Shown here: in pieces, positions 32,656 to 40,577 of the stretch
How the letters are laid out: every line of letters begins with the position of its first letter
Numbering within the stretch: position 1 is the stretch's first letter
NCBI GenBank assembly: GCA_947166705.1
Contig: CAMVFE010000018.1
Coordinates: 1-45,525, forward strand
Reading direction: 5' to 3'
From: an uncultured Clostridia bacterium
Lineage (GTDB): Bacteria > Bacillota > Clostridia > Christensenellales > Aristaeellaceae
Length of the DNA stretch: 45,525 nucleotides
Translations under genes and position numbers: made by a program
The notes under the pieces: model-generated
What the model was told of the DNA's origin: nothing
The model's database searches: none
The model's input: the letters and a program-made list of their open reading frames with translations, nothing else

Positions 32656-35600
32656 TTACTCAATGGCTTCGCCGAATCCGCGGTTCACGTTTCCGATACC
32701 CATAGGCGTCAGATATTCGTCAATGGTCAGGTTGGAAACCTTCCGATCGTCTTCCGTTTCTTCCTCCCGGACGTAGTAGACAATCACCTCTTTGTTCGTC
32801 CCGGGCATCGTGCCTTCCACCACGCCGGTCAGCGCCGTATATCTCTCAACGGCGGGCGACTCGATACGGTACGCGTCGCCGGACTTCAGCGTTCTGACGA
32901 CCTCGTCCGCCAGCCTGTTTCCATTCAGATCCAGATATCTGACGGTCAGCGTGACGTCGTTCCTGGTGTAATACACATCGATGACGGTATCTTCCGTAAT
33001 GGTCCCGCTCACCAGGCTCCGGTCAACCTGATATCCGGCCTTCACGGGGCTGGTTACGCTGTAGGAAGCGCCCGCGGTATAGGTTCCCCTGAAATCAGGC
33101 GCGGCGGTCTGTCCGTCCGCCCAGTAACGGATGGTCAGGGTGTACTTCTGGGGTTCCGGCGCGGGCGTGATGGTGAAGGTGCCCGGCGCATAGGTCACTT
33201 CGTAGTTCCCCTGATTCACGTCTCCGGTCGGGGTAATGGGATAGGTACCGACCTCCTGCGCGCCCGTGCGGCTCAGCTGGTAGCTGACCGTTTCTCCCTC
33301 CAGCACGCCATCCACCACGGCCGTCAGCTCGGGATCGGTCTTCGGATCATTGTCATAGACTTTCGTCTTGTTTTCCGCCGTCACCGTCACGGCCTTCGGA
33401 AGGATGGTCAGTTTGCCGGCCACGGTGGTGATGGTATAGTTCGCCGTCACGTCCGTATCGCCGTGCATGATCCGGTAGCCCTTGGCCACCGGGTTGTTCC
33501 CGTCGGCCGTATCCGCCACATTCCTCACGCTGCCGGATGCCGTCGCATCCAGCCGGTCGCCCTCAAGCAGCGCACCCGCCGTGAGCGTGACTCCGGTGTT
33601 CTGGTGTCCTGCTCCGTCGTAGGTCCATTCCTCGCTCGCCGCCGTGATGGTGATCGCCTGCGAGGCCGTCGTCATGGTCAGCTCGCCATTTGCTGTTGTG
33701 ACTGTGTAGTTTCCGGGTGTTCCGGTCGTGAATTTGTAGCTCGTCACCACATTCGTCACCGGGCTCTCACTCGGGAACGTAATGCTGCCCGTGACCACTG
33801 CGCTGATCACGTCGTCTCCCACCAGGCCGGCTACGTCATACCCTGCATTGCTGTGCGCGGTTCCGTCGTAGGTGAATTCTTCGCTCTTCGCCGTCACCGT
33901 CACGGCCTTCGGAAGGATGGTCAGTTTGCCGGCCACGGTGGTGATGGCGTAGTTCGCCGTCACGTCCTCTGTGCCGTGCATAATCTTGTAACCTGCCGCG
34001 ATCGGGTTGTTCCCCGCCGCCGTGTCAGACACGTTCCTCACGCTGCCCGTTGCCGTTGCCACCAGCGTATCGCCCGTCAGCAGGCTGCCTTCGCTTACCG
34101 TCACAGCCGTGTTGCTGTGGGGCAGTCCGTCGTAGGTCCACTCGTCGTCAGCCGCCTTGATCGTGATCGCCACGGACGCCTTCTTCATCGTCAGGCTGCC
34201 GTTCGCAGTCGTTACTTTGTAGTTCCCCGACGTGCCCTTCGTGAACTCGTAGCTCGTCAGTACGTTCGTTACCGGGCTCTCTCTCGGGAACGTGATGCTG
34301 CCCGTTACCACCGCGCTGATCGCGTCGTCGCCCACCAGGCCGTCCACATCATATTCCGGCCAGCTTTGCGCTGTTCCGTTGTAGGTGAATTTCTTGTCCT
34401 GGGCTGTAATCGTCACAGCCTTCGGATCAATCGTCAGCTTGCCGGGAACGACCTCGGTGATAATGTACTTCTTTCCGTTGTCAGCCTTGGTTTCATTAAG
34501 TACATATCCCGTAAAGTCAACCGTATAGTCGCCCGCGTCGGTTTCCTGAGCAATTGCGGTTACTCCGGAGAATGTTACATTAGTAAGCTTCTTCTCGCCC
34601 TGGTATACCTCATACCCGGACACGGTCTTAAGCTTTCCGTCATAAGTGTAGGTACCGTTGTTTGCTACCAGCTTTACTCCAATATACTGCGGATCATGCA
34701 GCGTTGCGAAGTAGTCCCTGTGGAAAGCAATAACCCCATTGGTGTCAGTCGGATACTCTTCCTTCCTGACGTCAAGCCATCCGCTTTCTTCCTTAAACCA
34801 GGTGGGATCTTCATGGATCCTGTCCAGTCTGCGGACTCTGGTCTTGGAGTAATCAATGCTGTACCACGCATCCAGTTCGCCGGTCAGCGGTGTCTGGCTG
34901 TACACATACGTGATGCCGTCAAGTTTCAGTGCTACATTGCTGAAATTGTATTCGCCTTCAGGATTCAGAGTGTACATGCTGGAAGGAATATCTTCGTTAA
35001 CCTTGAATTCCTTGATATCCTTGGTAATGATCTCACCGGTCTTGAGGCGGTAATACTTATTGTTCCTGTCAACGTTGAGGAAGTTGTACAGTGTCTGTCC
35101 GCTGACGTCATGCAGATAGATCTTGAAGTTCCGCTTGAAGCAGTCGATCGCGTTATTGTCTTCGAAATAATCTGTAGCCTCGTTCAGCCAGCGGGCCTTT
35201 TTATCGACCATTCCGCCGATCTTCAGGTGTGCTGCGACAACTCTAACCTTATTGGAAACAGTGTAGTAATTGCCCGTGGGAGGAACGGCCCCGGAATTCT
35301 CATCATAGTAGGAGTATGTCTTTCCGTCGTATTTAAATGTAAACCCTGCGAAATCATACTCTGCGATGAAGGAATAGTCTTTGTCCTTTTCGAGTGTATC
35401 AGGCTTATCCCTGTCGCTGGGCCGTTCTTTTTCTTTGCCCAGGCCTTCTACCCATTTTTCCAGAGGTTTGTTGGTCAGAATGCCCTCTTCCTGCTTCTTA
35501 AGGCGATACCAGCCCTTGCTTGCCCACTGGTTTCTGCCATTGTCGTAAACATACAATTCTGTCAGGTTGAACAGCGGATCCGTTGCGTCGGTGATGGTCA

Positions 35601-36144
35601 GCGTTCCGGGAACGAATGTGATAATGTAATTCACGCTGTCCGAAAAATCCAGGCTGACGGGATCGTCCGCCGCGCTCATGGACGCGGTAAAGGTCACGTC
35701 AAAGGAGCCAGGCATGTCCTGCCCGTCGCCCAGCTTCAGGCGAATCACGCCGTTCCCGGAGCCCGCGTCGCTCAGCGCCGGGGAGCTTACGGAGACCCCG
35801 CCGGCCGCGTCCATCTGAAGCGCTTCGGGGAGCCTGTATACAAGCTCCGTCTCCGCGAGCTCGGGGAATTCGTTTCCCCCGAAGCTCAGCTTAATCTGGA
35901 ATGGAGTCTCCGCGGACACGGTCCACGCGGAGCCCGCTCCGCCGCTGGCGCCCGTTCCGGACACCGCTGCCCCGGTCAGCGTCCCTTTCAGATCGTATTC
36001 CTCAACCAGGACGCCGGAACTTGACGCCGGAGGCGCGTTTCCCTGAACGTCCACCTCCCCGGCCACGGCACTGAGAGGAGAAATATTCAGCATCATCAAC
36101 AGCGCCAGAATCAGCGCCGTTATTTTCTTCCATCCATTCTTCAT
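32656..36144 (-). CDS. Secreted surface protein with MBG and MucBP domains (module A)
   Basis: A putative adhesin of 1162 residues. An N-terminal signal peptide (MKNGWKKITALILALLMMLN, cleavage near AVAG) is followed by a region of about 160 residues rich in beta structure, two copies of an unrecognised block (each ending in a CFKRNFKIYLHD or AFHRDYFATLHD pattern, within about 189-450), MBG-type Ig-like repeats including a 171-residue unit duplicated in tandem (about 578-919), two MucBP domains (YTLTIRYWADGQ from about 997 and VTLTVRYLDLNG from about 1064) and the tail IDEYLTPMGIGNVNRGFGE. There is no LPXTG motif or C-terminal membrane helix. ATG at 36144 is chosen for its signal peptide; an in-frame ATG 8 codons earlier lacks a ribosome site. 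It lies 43 bases after its partner gene. Confidence 0.85.
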   Translation of the reverse strand: MKNGWKKITALILALLMMLNISPLSAVAGEVDVQGNAPPASSSGVLVEEYDLKGTLTGAAVSGTGASGGAGSAWTVSAETPFQIKLSFGGNEFPELAETELVYRLPEALQMDAAGGVSVSSPALSDAGSGNGVIRLKLGDGQDMPGSFDVTFTASMSAADDPVSLDFSDSVNYIITFVPGTLTITDATDPLFNLTELYVYDNGRNQWASKGWYRLKKQEEGILTNKPLEKWVEGLGKEKERPSDRDKPDTLEKDKDYSFIAEYDFAGFTFKYDGKTYSYYDENSGAVPPTGNYYTVSNKVRVVAAHLKIGGMVDKKARWLNEATDYFEDNNAIDCFKRNFKIYLHDVSGQTLYNFLNVDRNNKYYRLKTGEIITKDIKEFKVNEDIPSSMYTLNPEGEYNFSNVALKLDGITYVYSQTPLTGELDAWYSIDYSKTRVRRLDRIHEDPTWFKEESGWLDVRKEEYPTDTNGVIAFHRDYFATLHDPQYIGVKLVANNGTYTYDGKLKTVSGYEVYQGEKKLTNVTFSGVTAIAQETDAGDYTVDFTGYVLNETKADNGKKYIITEVVPGKLTIDPKAVTITAQDKKFTYNGTAQSWPEYDVDGLVGDDAISAVVTGSITFPRESPVTNVLTSYEFTKGTSGNYKVTTANGSLTMKKASVAITIKAADDEWTYDGLPHSNTAVTVSEGSLLTGDTLVATATGSVRNVSDTAAGNNPIAAGYKIMHGTEDVTANYAITTVAGKLTILPKAVTVTAKSEEFTYDGTAHSNAGYDVAGLVGDDVISAVVTGSITFPSESPVTNVVTSYKFTTGTPGNYTVTTANGELTMTTASQAITITAASEEWTYDGAGHQNTGVTLTAGALLEGDRLDATASGSVRNVADTADGNNPVAKGYRIMHGDTDVTANYTITTVAGKLTILPKAVTVTAENKTKVYDNDPKTDPELTAVVDGVLEGETVSYQLSRTGAQEVGTYPITPTGDVNQGNYEVTYAPGTFTITPAPEPQKYTLTIRYWADGQTAAPDFRGTYTAGASYSVTSPVKAGYQVDRSLVSGTITEDTVIDVYYTRNDVTLTVRYLDLNGNRLADEVVRTLKSGDAYRIESPAVERYTALTGVVEGTMPGTNKEVIVYYVREEETEDDRKVSNLTIDEYLTPMGIGNVNRGFGEAIE
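33388..34413 (-). repeat. Tandem duplication, 2 x 513 bases, within the MBG region
   Basis: The sequence beginning CACGGCCTTCGGAAGG at 33388 recurs at 33901, and a diverged form starts the next segment at 34414, a period of 513 bases (171 codons). Each unit encodes one pair of MBG repeats (TILPKAVTVTA ... TITAASEEWTYDG type). The units are highly similar but not identical. Confidence 0.85.
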
Positions 36145-36187
36145 CTTGGATCCGATCCTCTCTTCCATTCAATTCCGTAAGGTCAGG

Positions 36188-38002
36188 TCAGTCTGTTTCC
36201 GGCGTCTGTCCTTCGCTGAGGGTAAACTCGGTGATTGAAGCGCCGAGATGATACGTGTTGTTGTAGGTTTCCTTCGTCACCTTGTACACATAGGTGTCGC
36301 CTGTCGCGCCGTCAATCCTGATCAGGTCCCCGGCGCCGTCCTTCCTGTAATACCACTGCAGGGTATACTCCGCCCCTTCGAAGCCGATCAGCTCCCCGGT
36401 CAGGGTAACCTCCGTGCCGGCGTAGATGATTCCGCCCTCTGGCAGGCTGGAGTGCACGATAATCTTCCTCTCCGGGGCGGGCGGGTCTTCCTTCTCCGCG
36501 GGCTCTTCACCGGTGGGGTCCCCTTCCTCCGCGGGCTCTTCGCCGGTCAGTTCCCCTTCCCCGGTCTCCTCGTCGGTCAGTTCCCCTTCCGCTTCGGGAT
36601 CCGCTTCCGGGTTCTCGCCGTCTTCGGCGTCCTCTTCCGTTCCGTCCCCGGTTTCATCCCCGGTTTCTTCGCCGATTTCTTCCCCGGTCTCTTCCCCGGC
36701 GGGAACCTCGTCCTCCGCCCCTTCGGGATTCTCTCCGTCTTTCCGCTCATCCCCGGCCGGCTCTCCGGGTTCTTCCTCGCCGGCGCCCGGGGCTTCCGCT
36801 TCGTTTCCTTCCGTTCCGGGCAGGCCTTCGCCCTCATCCCCGGCAGGTTCTTCCGCCGGTTCCCCGGCCGTCGTCTCCGCGGGTTCCTCCTCCGGCTCCC
36901 CGGTCTCCTCCTCCGCGTCCTCATCGACGATGACGCTTTCGACGATATTCTCGTTTTCCTCGATCCAGAAGTCCTCGATTTCAGGCATCTCATAGGGGCT
37001 GGAGCTGACGCACTGCCCGTCCGCCGCCTTTACGGTTACGCGGTACTGAAGGGCAGCGGATTCCTCCGTGATATAGATCTGCAGCTGAAGGCCGGTCCCG
37101 ATTTCCCGCCAGACCTGGTCCTGGGAATGGGGATCCAGGCTTTCCCAGATCACGGTATAGGGCTGCGTCGCGCGGATAACCTGCGCTTCCAGCTTCATGG
37201 TATCCCCGTAGCAGAACTGGCCGCGGGATTTCTGATAGACCTTCGCGTCCGCGTCAAAATTCAGCTCCATATCCCGAAGCTCCTGCACCACTTCTCCGGG
37301 TTCCTTATCCGTGCCGGCTTCCTGCGCCGCCTTGCGGGCAGCTTCCTCCGCGGCAGCCTGCTCAGCGCCCTGGCGTGCGGCTTCCTCCGCGGCGGCCTGG
37401 CGGGCAGCTTCTTCTTCCTCAGCCTTCCGCGCTGCCTCTTCCTCGGCTGCCTTATGCGCGGCTTCTTCCTCCGCGGCCTTCTTTGCAGCCTCTTCCTCGG
37501 CGGCCTTCCGGGCAGCTTCTTCCTCGGCGGCCTTCTTCGCAGCCTCTTCCTCCGCGGCCTTCCGGGCAGCTTCTTCCTCAGCAGCCTTCCGCGCTGCTTC
37601 TTCCTCGGCGGCCTTCCGCTCCGCTTCTTCCTTTGCCTTGCGCTCGGCCTCTTCCTTGGCCTTGCGCTCTTCTTCGGCCTTCCGCGCGGCCTCTTCCTTG
37701 GCCTTGCGCTCTTCCTCGGCCTTCCGTTCGGCCTCTTCCTTGGCCTTGCGCTCTTCTTCGGCCTTCCGCTCGGCCTCTTCCTTCGCCTTGCGCTCTTCTT
37801 CGGCCTTCCGCGCGGCTTCCTCCTCGGCAGCCTTCCGGGCAGCCTCCTCCGCGGCCTGCTGCTCGGCAATACGCTGCGCCTCCGCGGCGGCTGCCGCCGC
37901 GGCGTCAGAATCCTCGCCCATGGCGGCGATGGACAGCAGAATCAGGATCGCGGCCAGCGCCATGGCCAGGATCTTCTTCAGACTGTTCTTGTTATTCTTC
38001 AT
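36188..38002 (-). CDS. Secreted charged-helix protein with acidic stalk and Ig-like domains (module A partner)
   Basis: 604 residues, unknown function. A signal peptide ([20 protein letters not shown], ending near SIAAMG) leads to a Glu/Lys/Arg/Ala-only helix (about 40-229) predicted to be a single straight alpha helix or coiled coil. Next come an Ig-like segment (about 255-335, [14 protein letters not shown]), an acidic stalk of about 170 residues (mostly Glu, Pro, Gly, Asp, Thr), and a C-terminal Ig-like domain (about 520-600, [17 protein letters not shown]). The last domain resembles that of the partner protein at 44669-45525. The ATG has GGAGGAGA upstream. It is the first gene of a two-gene unit with the MBG/MucBP protein; the promoter is at 38133-38161. 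Confidence 0.85.
   Translation of the reverse strand: MKNNKNSLKKILAMALAAILILLSIAAMGEDSDAAAAAAAEAQRIAEQQAAEEAARKAAEEEAARKAEEERKAKEEAERKAEEERKAKEEAERKAEEERKAKEEAARKAEEERKAKEEAERKAKEEAERKAAEEEAARKAAEEEAARKAAEEEAAKKAAEEEAARKAAEEEAAKKAAEEEAAHKAAEEEAARKAEEEEAARQAAAEEAARQGAEQAAAEEAARKAAQEAGTDKEPGEVVQELRDMELNFDADAKVYQKSRGQFCYGDTMKLEAQVIRATQPYTVIWESLDPHSQDQVWREIGTGLQLQIYITEESAALQYRVTVKAADGQCVSSSPYEMPEIEDFWIEENENIVESVIVDEDAEEETGEPEEEPAETTAGEPAEEPAGDEGEGLPGTEGNEAEAPGAGEEEPGEPAGDERKDGENPEGAEDEVPAGEETGEEIGEETGDETGDGTEEDAEDGENPEADPEAEGELTDEETGEGELTGEEPAEEGDPTGEEPAEKEDPPAPERKIIVHSSLPEGGIIYAGTEVTLTGELIGFEGAEYTLQWYYRKDGAGDLIRIDGATGDTYVYKVTKETYNNTYHLGASITEFTLSEGQTPETD
37370..37615 (-). repeat. 27-base coding repeats, about nine units
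   Basis: Residues about 130-211 of the charged helix are nine near-identical 9-residue units of the form KAAEEEAAR (last base of variation: Arg, Lys or His), encoded by 27-base tandem repeats. Confidence 0.9.
37616..37807 (-). repeat. 42-base coding repeats, about four to five units
   Basis: Residues about 66-129 repeat a 14-residue unit ([14 protein letters not shown]), encoded by 42-base tandem repeats directly before the 27-base block. Confidence 0.9.
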
Positions 38003-38132
38003 CTATCTTCTCCTCCGTTGCTCTGATACACCTTTTCAGGGGAGCTTTAGTCCTCAATTTCTTCCCGGGCGTTCGTCCGGGGGTCCGTCGTATAGTCAAG
38101 CAGAAGCTACCATCCTGTAGTGAGACAACTTT

Positions 38133-38161
38133 ATTCTATCCGATAATCCGCGTATTGTAAA
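38133..38161 (-). promoter_or_regulatory. Promoter of surface module A
   Basis: TTTACA (38156-38161), a 17-base spacer and TAGAAT (38133-38138) on the minus strand. The leader is about 125 bases and contains a short CCCCCGG...CCGGG inverted repeat; no known riboswitch was recognised in it. Confidence 0.75.
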
Positions 38162-38426
38162 GTGTTTTGGGGAATCCCGCAAATGAATTCTGTGTGAATT
38201 TTATCCTCTCCGCGACGCTCCGGCCGGGATTTTTCCCTCCCTTTTCTCATCTCTTGTATCACATGGTTATTTTATAGCTTGTATACTCTCCGGCGCTGAA
38301 AGCCCCGCATCCCGCCGTCTTCCTGCTTCTTCCGGCCGTGTTTCTCCTCTTTTTTCCTGAAAATTGCGCACCTTTGCTCACTTTTTGCCCTTTTGGGCTG
38401 TTCTTTTTATGTTTTCGCTATTTATC
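38162..38426. other. Gene-free stretch upstream of module A
   Basis: Together with 38003-38161 and the terminator at 38427 this makes a 484-base gap. Beyond the promoter and terminator, the sequence is pyrimidine-rich on the plus strand, and I see no gene, RNA structure or repeat in it. Confidence 0.6.
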
Positions 38427-38457
38427 AAAAAAAGAGGAACCGCTTCTGCGGTTCCTC
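38427..38457 (-). terminator. Terminator of the solute-binding protein gene
   Basis: A perfect 10-base stem GAGGAACCGC / GCGGTTCCTC with a 4-base loop, followed on the minus strand by seven Ts. It is 29 bases after the stop codon. Confidence 0.95.
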
Positions 38458-38486
38458 CGGCTGATACCCGTTTTCGCTCTTCCGGA

Positions 38487-40454
38487 TTAATCCTCGAAAT
38501 GCTCTTCGCCCGTTTTCGGGGTTTCCTCCGCCATATCCTCCATATCGCTCAGATAGGCCGCAAGCACGGCCTCGCTCCAGGTCGCGGTGGAGGAAGGATA
38601 GTAATTGTGCAGGATCCTCGGGAAGAAATCGAAGTACACATTGGAATAAAGCGGAATCATCGGCTCCACCTCGGCGAAGCGGATCTGGAACTCAAGCCAT
38701 TTCTGGCAGTAGCCCAGCAGATCTCCGGGCTCCGTCCGACGCATTGACAGGGCCAGCCGGTACAGCTCCTCATCCTTGGCTTCCGTGTAGTTCCAGGCGG
38801 GAGCCCCGGTTTCTTCGCTCTGGAAATGAGCCGCCGGATCGAACAGCATATCGAAATTGCTGCCCAGATACAGCATGTCCGCCGTGCGCTCGCTCCGGTG
38901 GTAGAACTGATCCAGCAGCGCTTCCATCCCCAGGGGTTCGAGGCTCAGCGCGATTCCCGCTTCCTTCAGGTAGGGGATAAAATGGACTTCGAAGCTGTCC
39001 GCGATCGCATTGCCCTCCGGATAAGCCAGCTTCAGGCTCAGCTTTACGCCGTCCTTCTCCCTGATGCCGTCCGCTCCGATGCTCCATCCGTCCGCTTCCA
39101 GCAGGCGGACAGCCTCGGCGGTGTCCTTCTGATATTTCGGAATGGATTCCAGGCTCAGCGCCTGCCATGCCGCCATCTGCTCATCGTGCTCCGCCTGGGT
39201 GATCGAGCTTCCCTCTCCGGGTTCCTCCACGGGGAACATCAGCGTCCCGCTCAGCAGCTGATACATCCACTGCCCCAGGCCATAGTAGCCGTCCACCCGC
39301 ACGCCGTAGTAGCCGGTATAGTCCGTCATCAGCTGATCCTTGTCCATGCAGAAGGCGATGGCCCGGCGGACTTCAGCGCTGCTGACGGCCGGCTTCTCGC
39401 AGTTGAAGCTGATGAAGGTCAGTCCGAGCCGCGGATAGGTCGCGTTCCCGTAGGTCCCGGTAGCCGTCAGCGCTCCGGCCTCCGCGATGACATCCGCCCG
39501 CGTCACCTTGTTCAGCAGGCCGATCTCGCCCCTGCCGAGCTGGCTGACCATGGTCTCATTCTCCACCGGCACCAGCTTCAGCTTCCGGATCATGGGCTTG
39601 ACGCCCTCCGAATCCCCTTTGAAGAAGTGATTCAGCTCGAATTCGCACACGGTTCCGTCGAAAGCCGTCAGCGTATACGGCCCGCTGACCACGCTGGGAT
39701 GGCTCCTGTAGCCTGTTTCCGGATCCAGCACGGTTTTCCGGAGCAGCTCCGCCGTAAACGGGCCGTCGATATATACGCCTTCCCCGTCATCCTTCACGCT
39801 GCAGCCGGGCGCGATCACCCCGATGGGATAGGGCAGGCAGTCCAGCAGACCCAGTTCGTAGAAGAAGGGCAGATATTCATGGCGAACGGTGATCGTCAGC
39901 TGGTTCTCCCCCAGCAGCCTGACGCCGCTCAGCACGGGATTCCCGGCGGCATAATCCTCGTATCCCATAATATAGTCCTGCCGGAGGGGCGCTCCCCCCA
40001 GCGTCGCGACCACGGGGCTCATCTGGAGCAGCAGGGAAAAGGCGTAATCCCGGGCGGTGATCGGCGTCCCGTCGGAATACTTCAGATCGCTGTACAGCGT
40101 CAGCAGATAGGTCCGGTCGCCGATGCTGTCGTCCAGCACGACCGCGCCGCCCTCAGCCACAACGGTCGGATTCAGGATATACATCCCGTTCTCCGCGTCC
40201 CAGCTCACCAGGTTGTATCCGTGCAGCAGCATCCGGACATCCAGGTCGCTCGTATTGTTCCCCCACAGATCGGTGAAGAAGTTCCCCTCCACCGGAGTCG
40301 GATTTCCGACAACGAGCTCCTCGTAGCTGTAGGGCGGGAAAACGAATTCCTCTCCGTCCTCCGCCTCCAATGCGCCCTCAGCCCCGGCCAGGGCAGGAAG
40401 CAGCGCACCGCAGGCCAGCAGCGCGGCCAATATGATGCTCAGCAGTTTTTTCAT
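38487..40454 (-). CDS. Extracellular solute-binding protein, family 5
   Basis: A 655-residue ABC-importer binding protein of the peptide/nickel (SBP_bac_5) class. Family landmarks are LYSDLKYSDGTPITARDYAFSL in the first lobe, VSGPYTLTAFD, AEVRRAIAFCMDKDQL, and EVEPMIPLYSN near the C-terminus. The N-terminus MKKLLSIILAALLACGALLP is a signal peptide; either Cys15 is lipid-modified or cleavage falls after ALAGA. The ligand is probably an oligopeptide. No permease or ATPase gene is adjacent, so it must use transporter parts encoded elsewhere or have another role. It lies between the two surface modules on the same strand. Confidence 0.9.
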   Translation of the reverse strand: MKKLLSIILAALLACGALLPALAGAEGALEAEDGEEFVFPPYSYEELVVGNPTPVEGNFFTDLWGNNTSDLDVRMLLHGYNLVSWDAENGMYILNPTVVAEGGAVVLDDSIGDRTYLLTLYSDLKYSDGTPITARDYAFSLLLQMSPVVATLGGAPLRQDYIMGYEDYAAGNPVLSGVRLLGENQLTITVRHEYLPFFYELGLLDCLPYPIGVIAPGCSVKDDGEGVYIDGPFTAELLRKTVLDPETGYRSHPSVVSGPYTLTAFDGTVCEFELNHFFKGDSEGVKPMIRKLKLVPVENETMVSQLGRGEIGLLNKVTRADVIAEAGALTATGTYGNATYPRLGLTFISFNCEKPAVSSAEVRRAIAFCMDKDQLMTDYTGYYGVRVDGYYGLGQWMYQLLSGTLMFPVEEPGEGSSITQAEHDEQMAAWQALSLESIPKYQKDTAEAVRLLEADGWSIGADGIREKDGVKLSLKLAYPEGNAIADSFEVHFIPYLKEAGIALSLEPLGMEALLDQFYHRSERTADMLYLGSNFDMLFDPAAHFQSEETGAPAWNYTEAKDEELYRLALSMRRTEPGDLLGYCQKWLEFQIRFAEVEPMIPLYSNVYFDFFPRILHNYYPSSTATWSEAVLAAYLSDMEDMAEETPKTGEEHFED

Positions 40455-40474
40455 TCTTCAACCATCCTTTTCGG

Positions 40475-40498
40475 AAGAAACCCCTTCCGGGGTTTCTT
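40475..40498. terminator. Hairpin between module B and the solute-binding protein gene
   Basis: A perfect 10-base stem AAGAAACCCC / GGGGTTTCTT with a 4-base loop. The U-rich arm gives a terminator-like form on either strand. It lies 21-44 bases before the solute-binding protein start, and there is no clear promoter after it, so it may partly terminate module B transcripts while allowing read-through. Confidence 0.55.
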
Positions 40499-40577
40499 CT
40501 TTATGTCTCGTTCAGAAAACGCTGCATGGAATATCCATCTCTGTTGATTTCTTTCCGGAAACCGGAAAATCCTTTTT

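Noticed and set aside
32656-32760. An LPXTG-type sorting signal at the end of the surface proteins.
   Set aside because: The last 40 residues have no LPxTG, no hydrophobic helix and no basic tail in either giant protein.
32329-36024. A plus-strand open frame of about 1200 codons opposite the module A surface gene, showing internal repeats.
   Set aside because: The repeats simply mirror the MBG repeats of the real gene; no signal peptide or family match.
37370-37807. Regular short repeats that could suggest a CRISPR array.
   Set aside because: The units are contiguous, without unique spacers, in frame and coding.
36248-38120. Plus-strand frames with long Ser/Ala or Leu/Phe/Gly repeats opposite the charged-helix gene.
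   Set aside because: They are antisense readings of the 27- and 42-base repeats; the minus-strand frame has the signal peptide, ribosome site and promoter.
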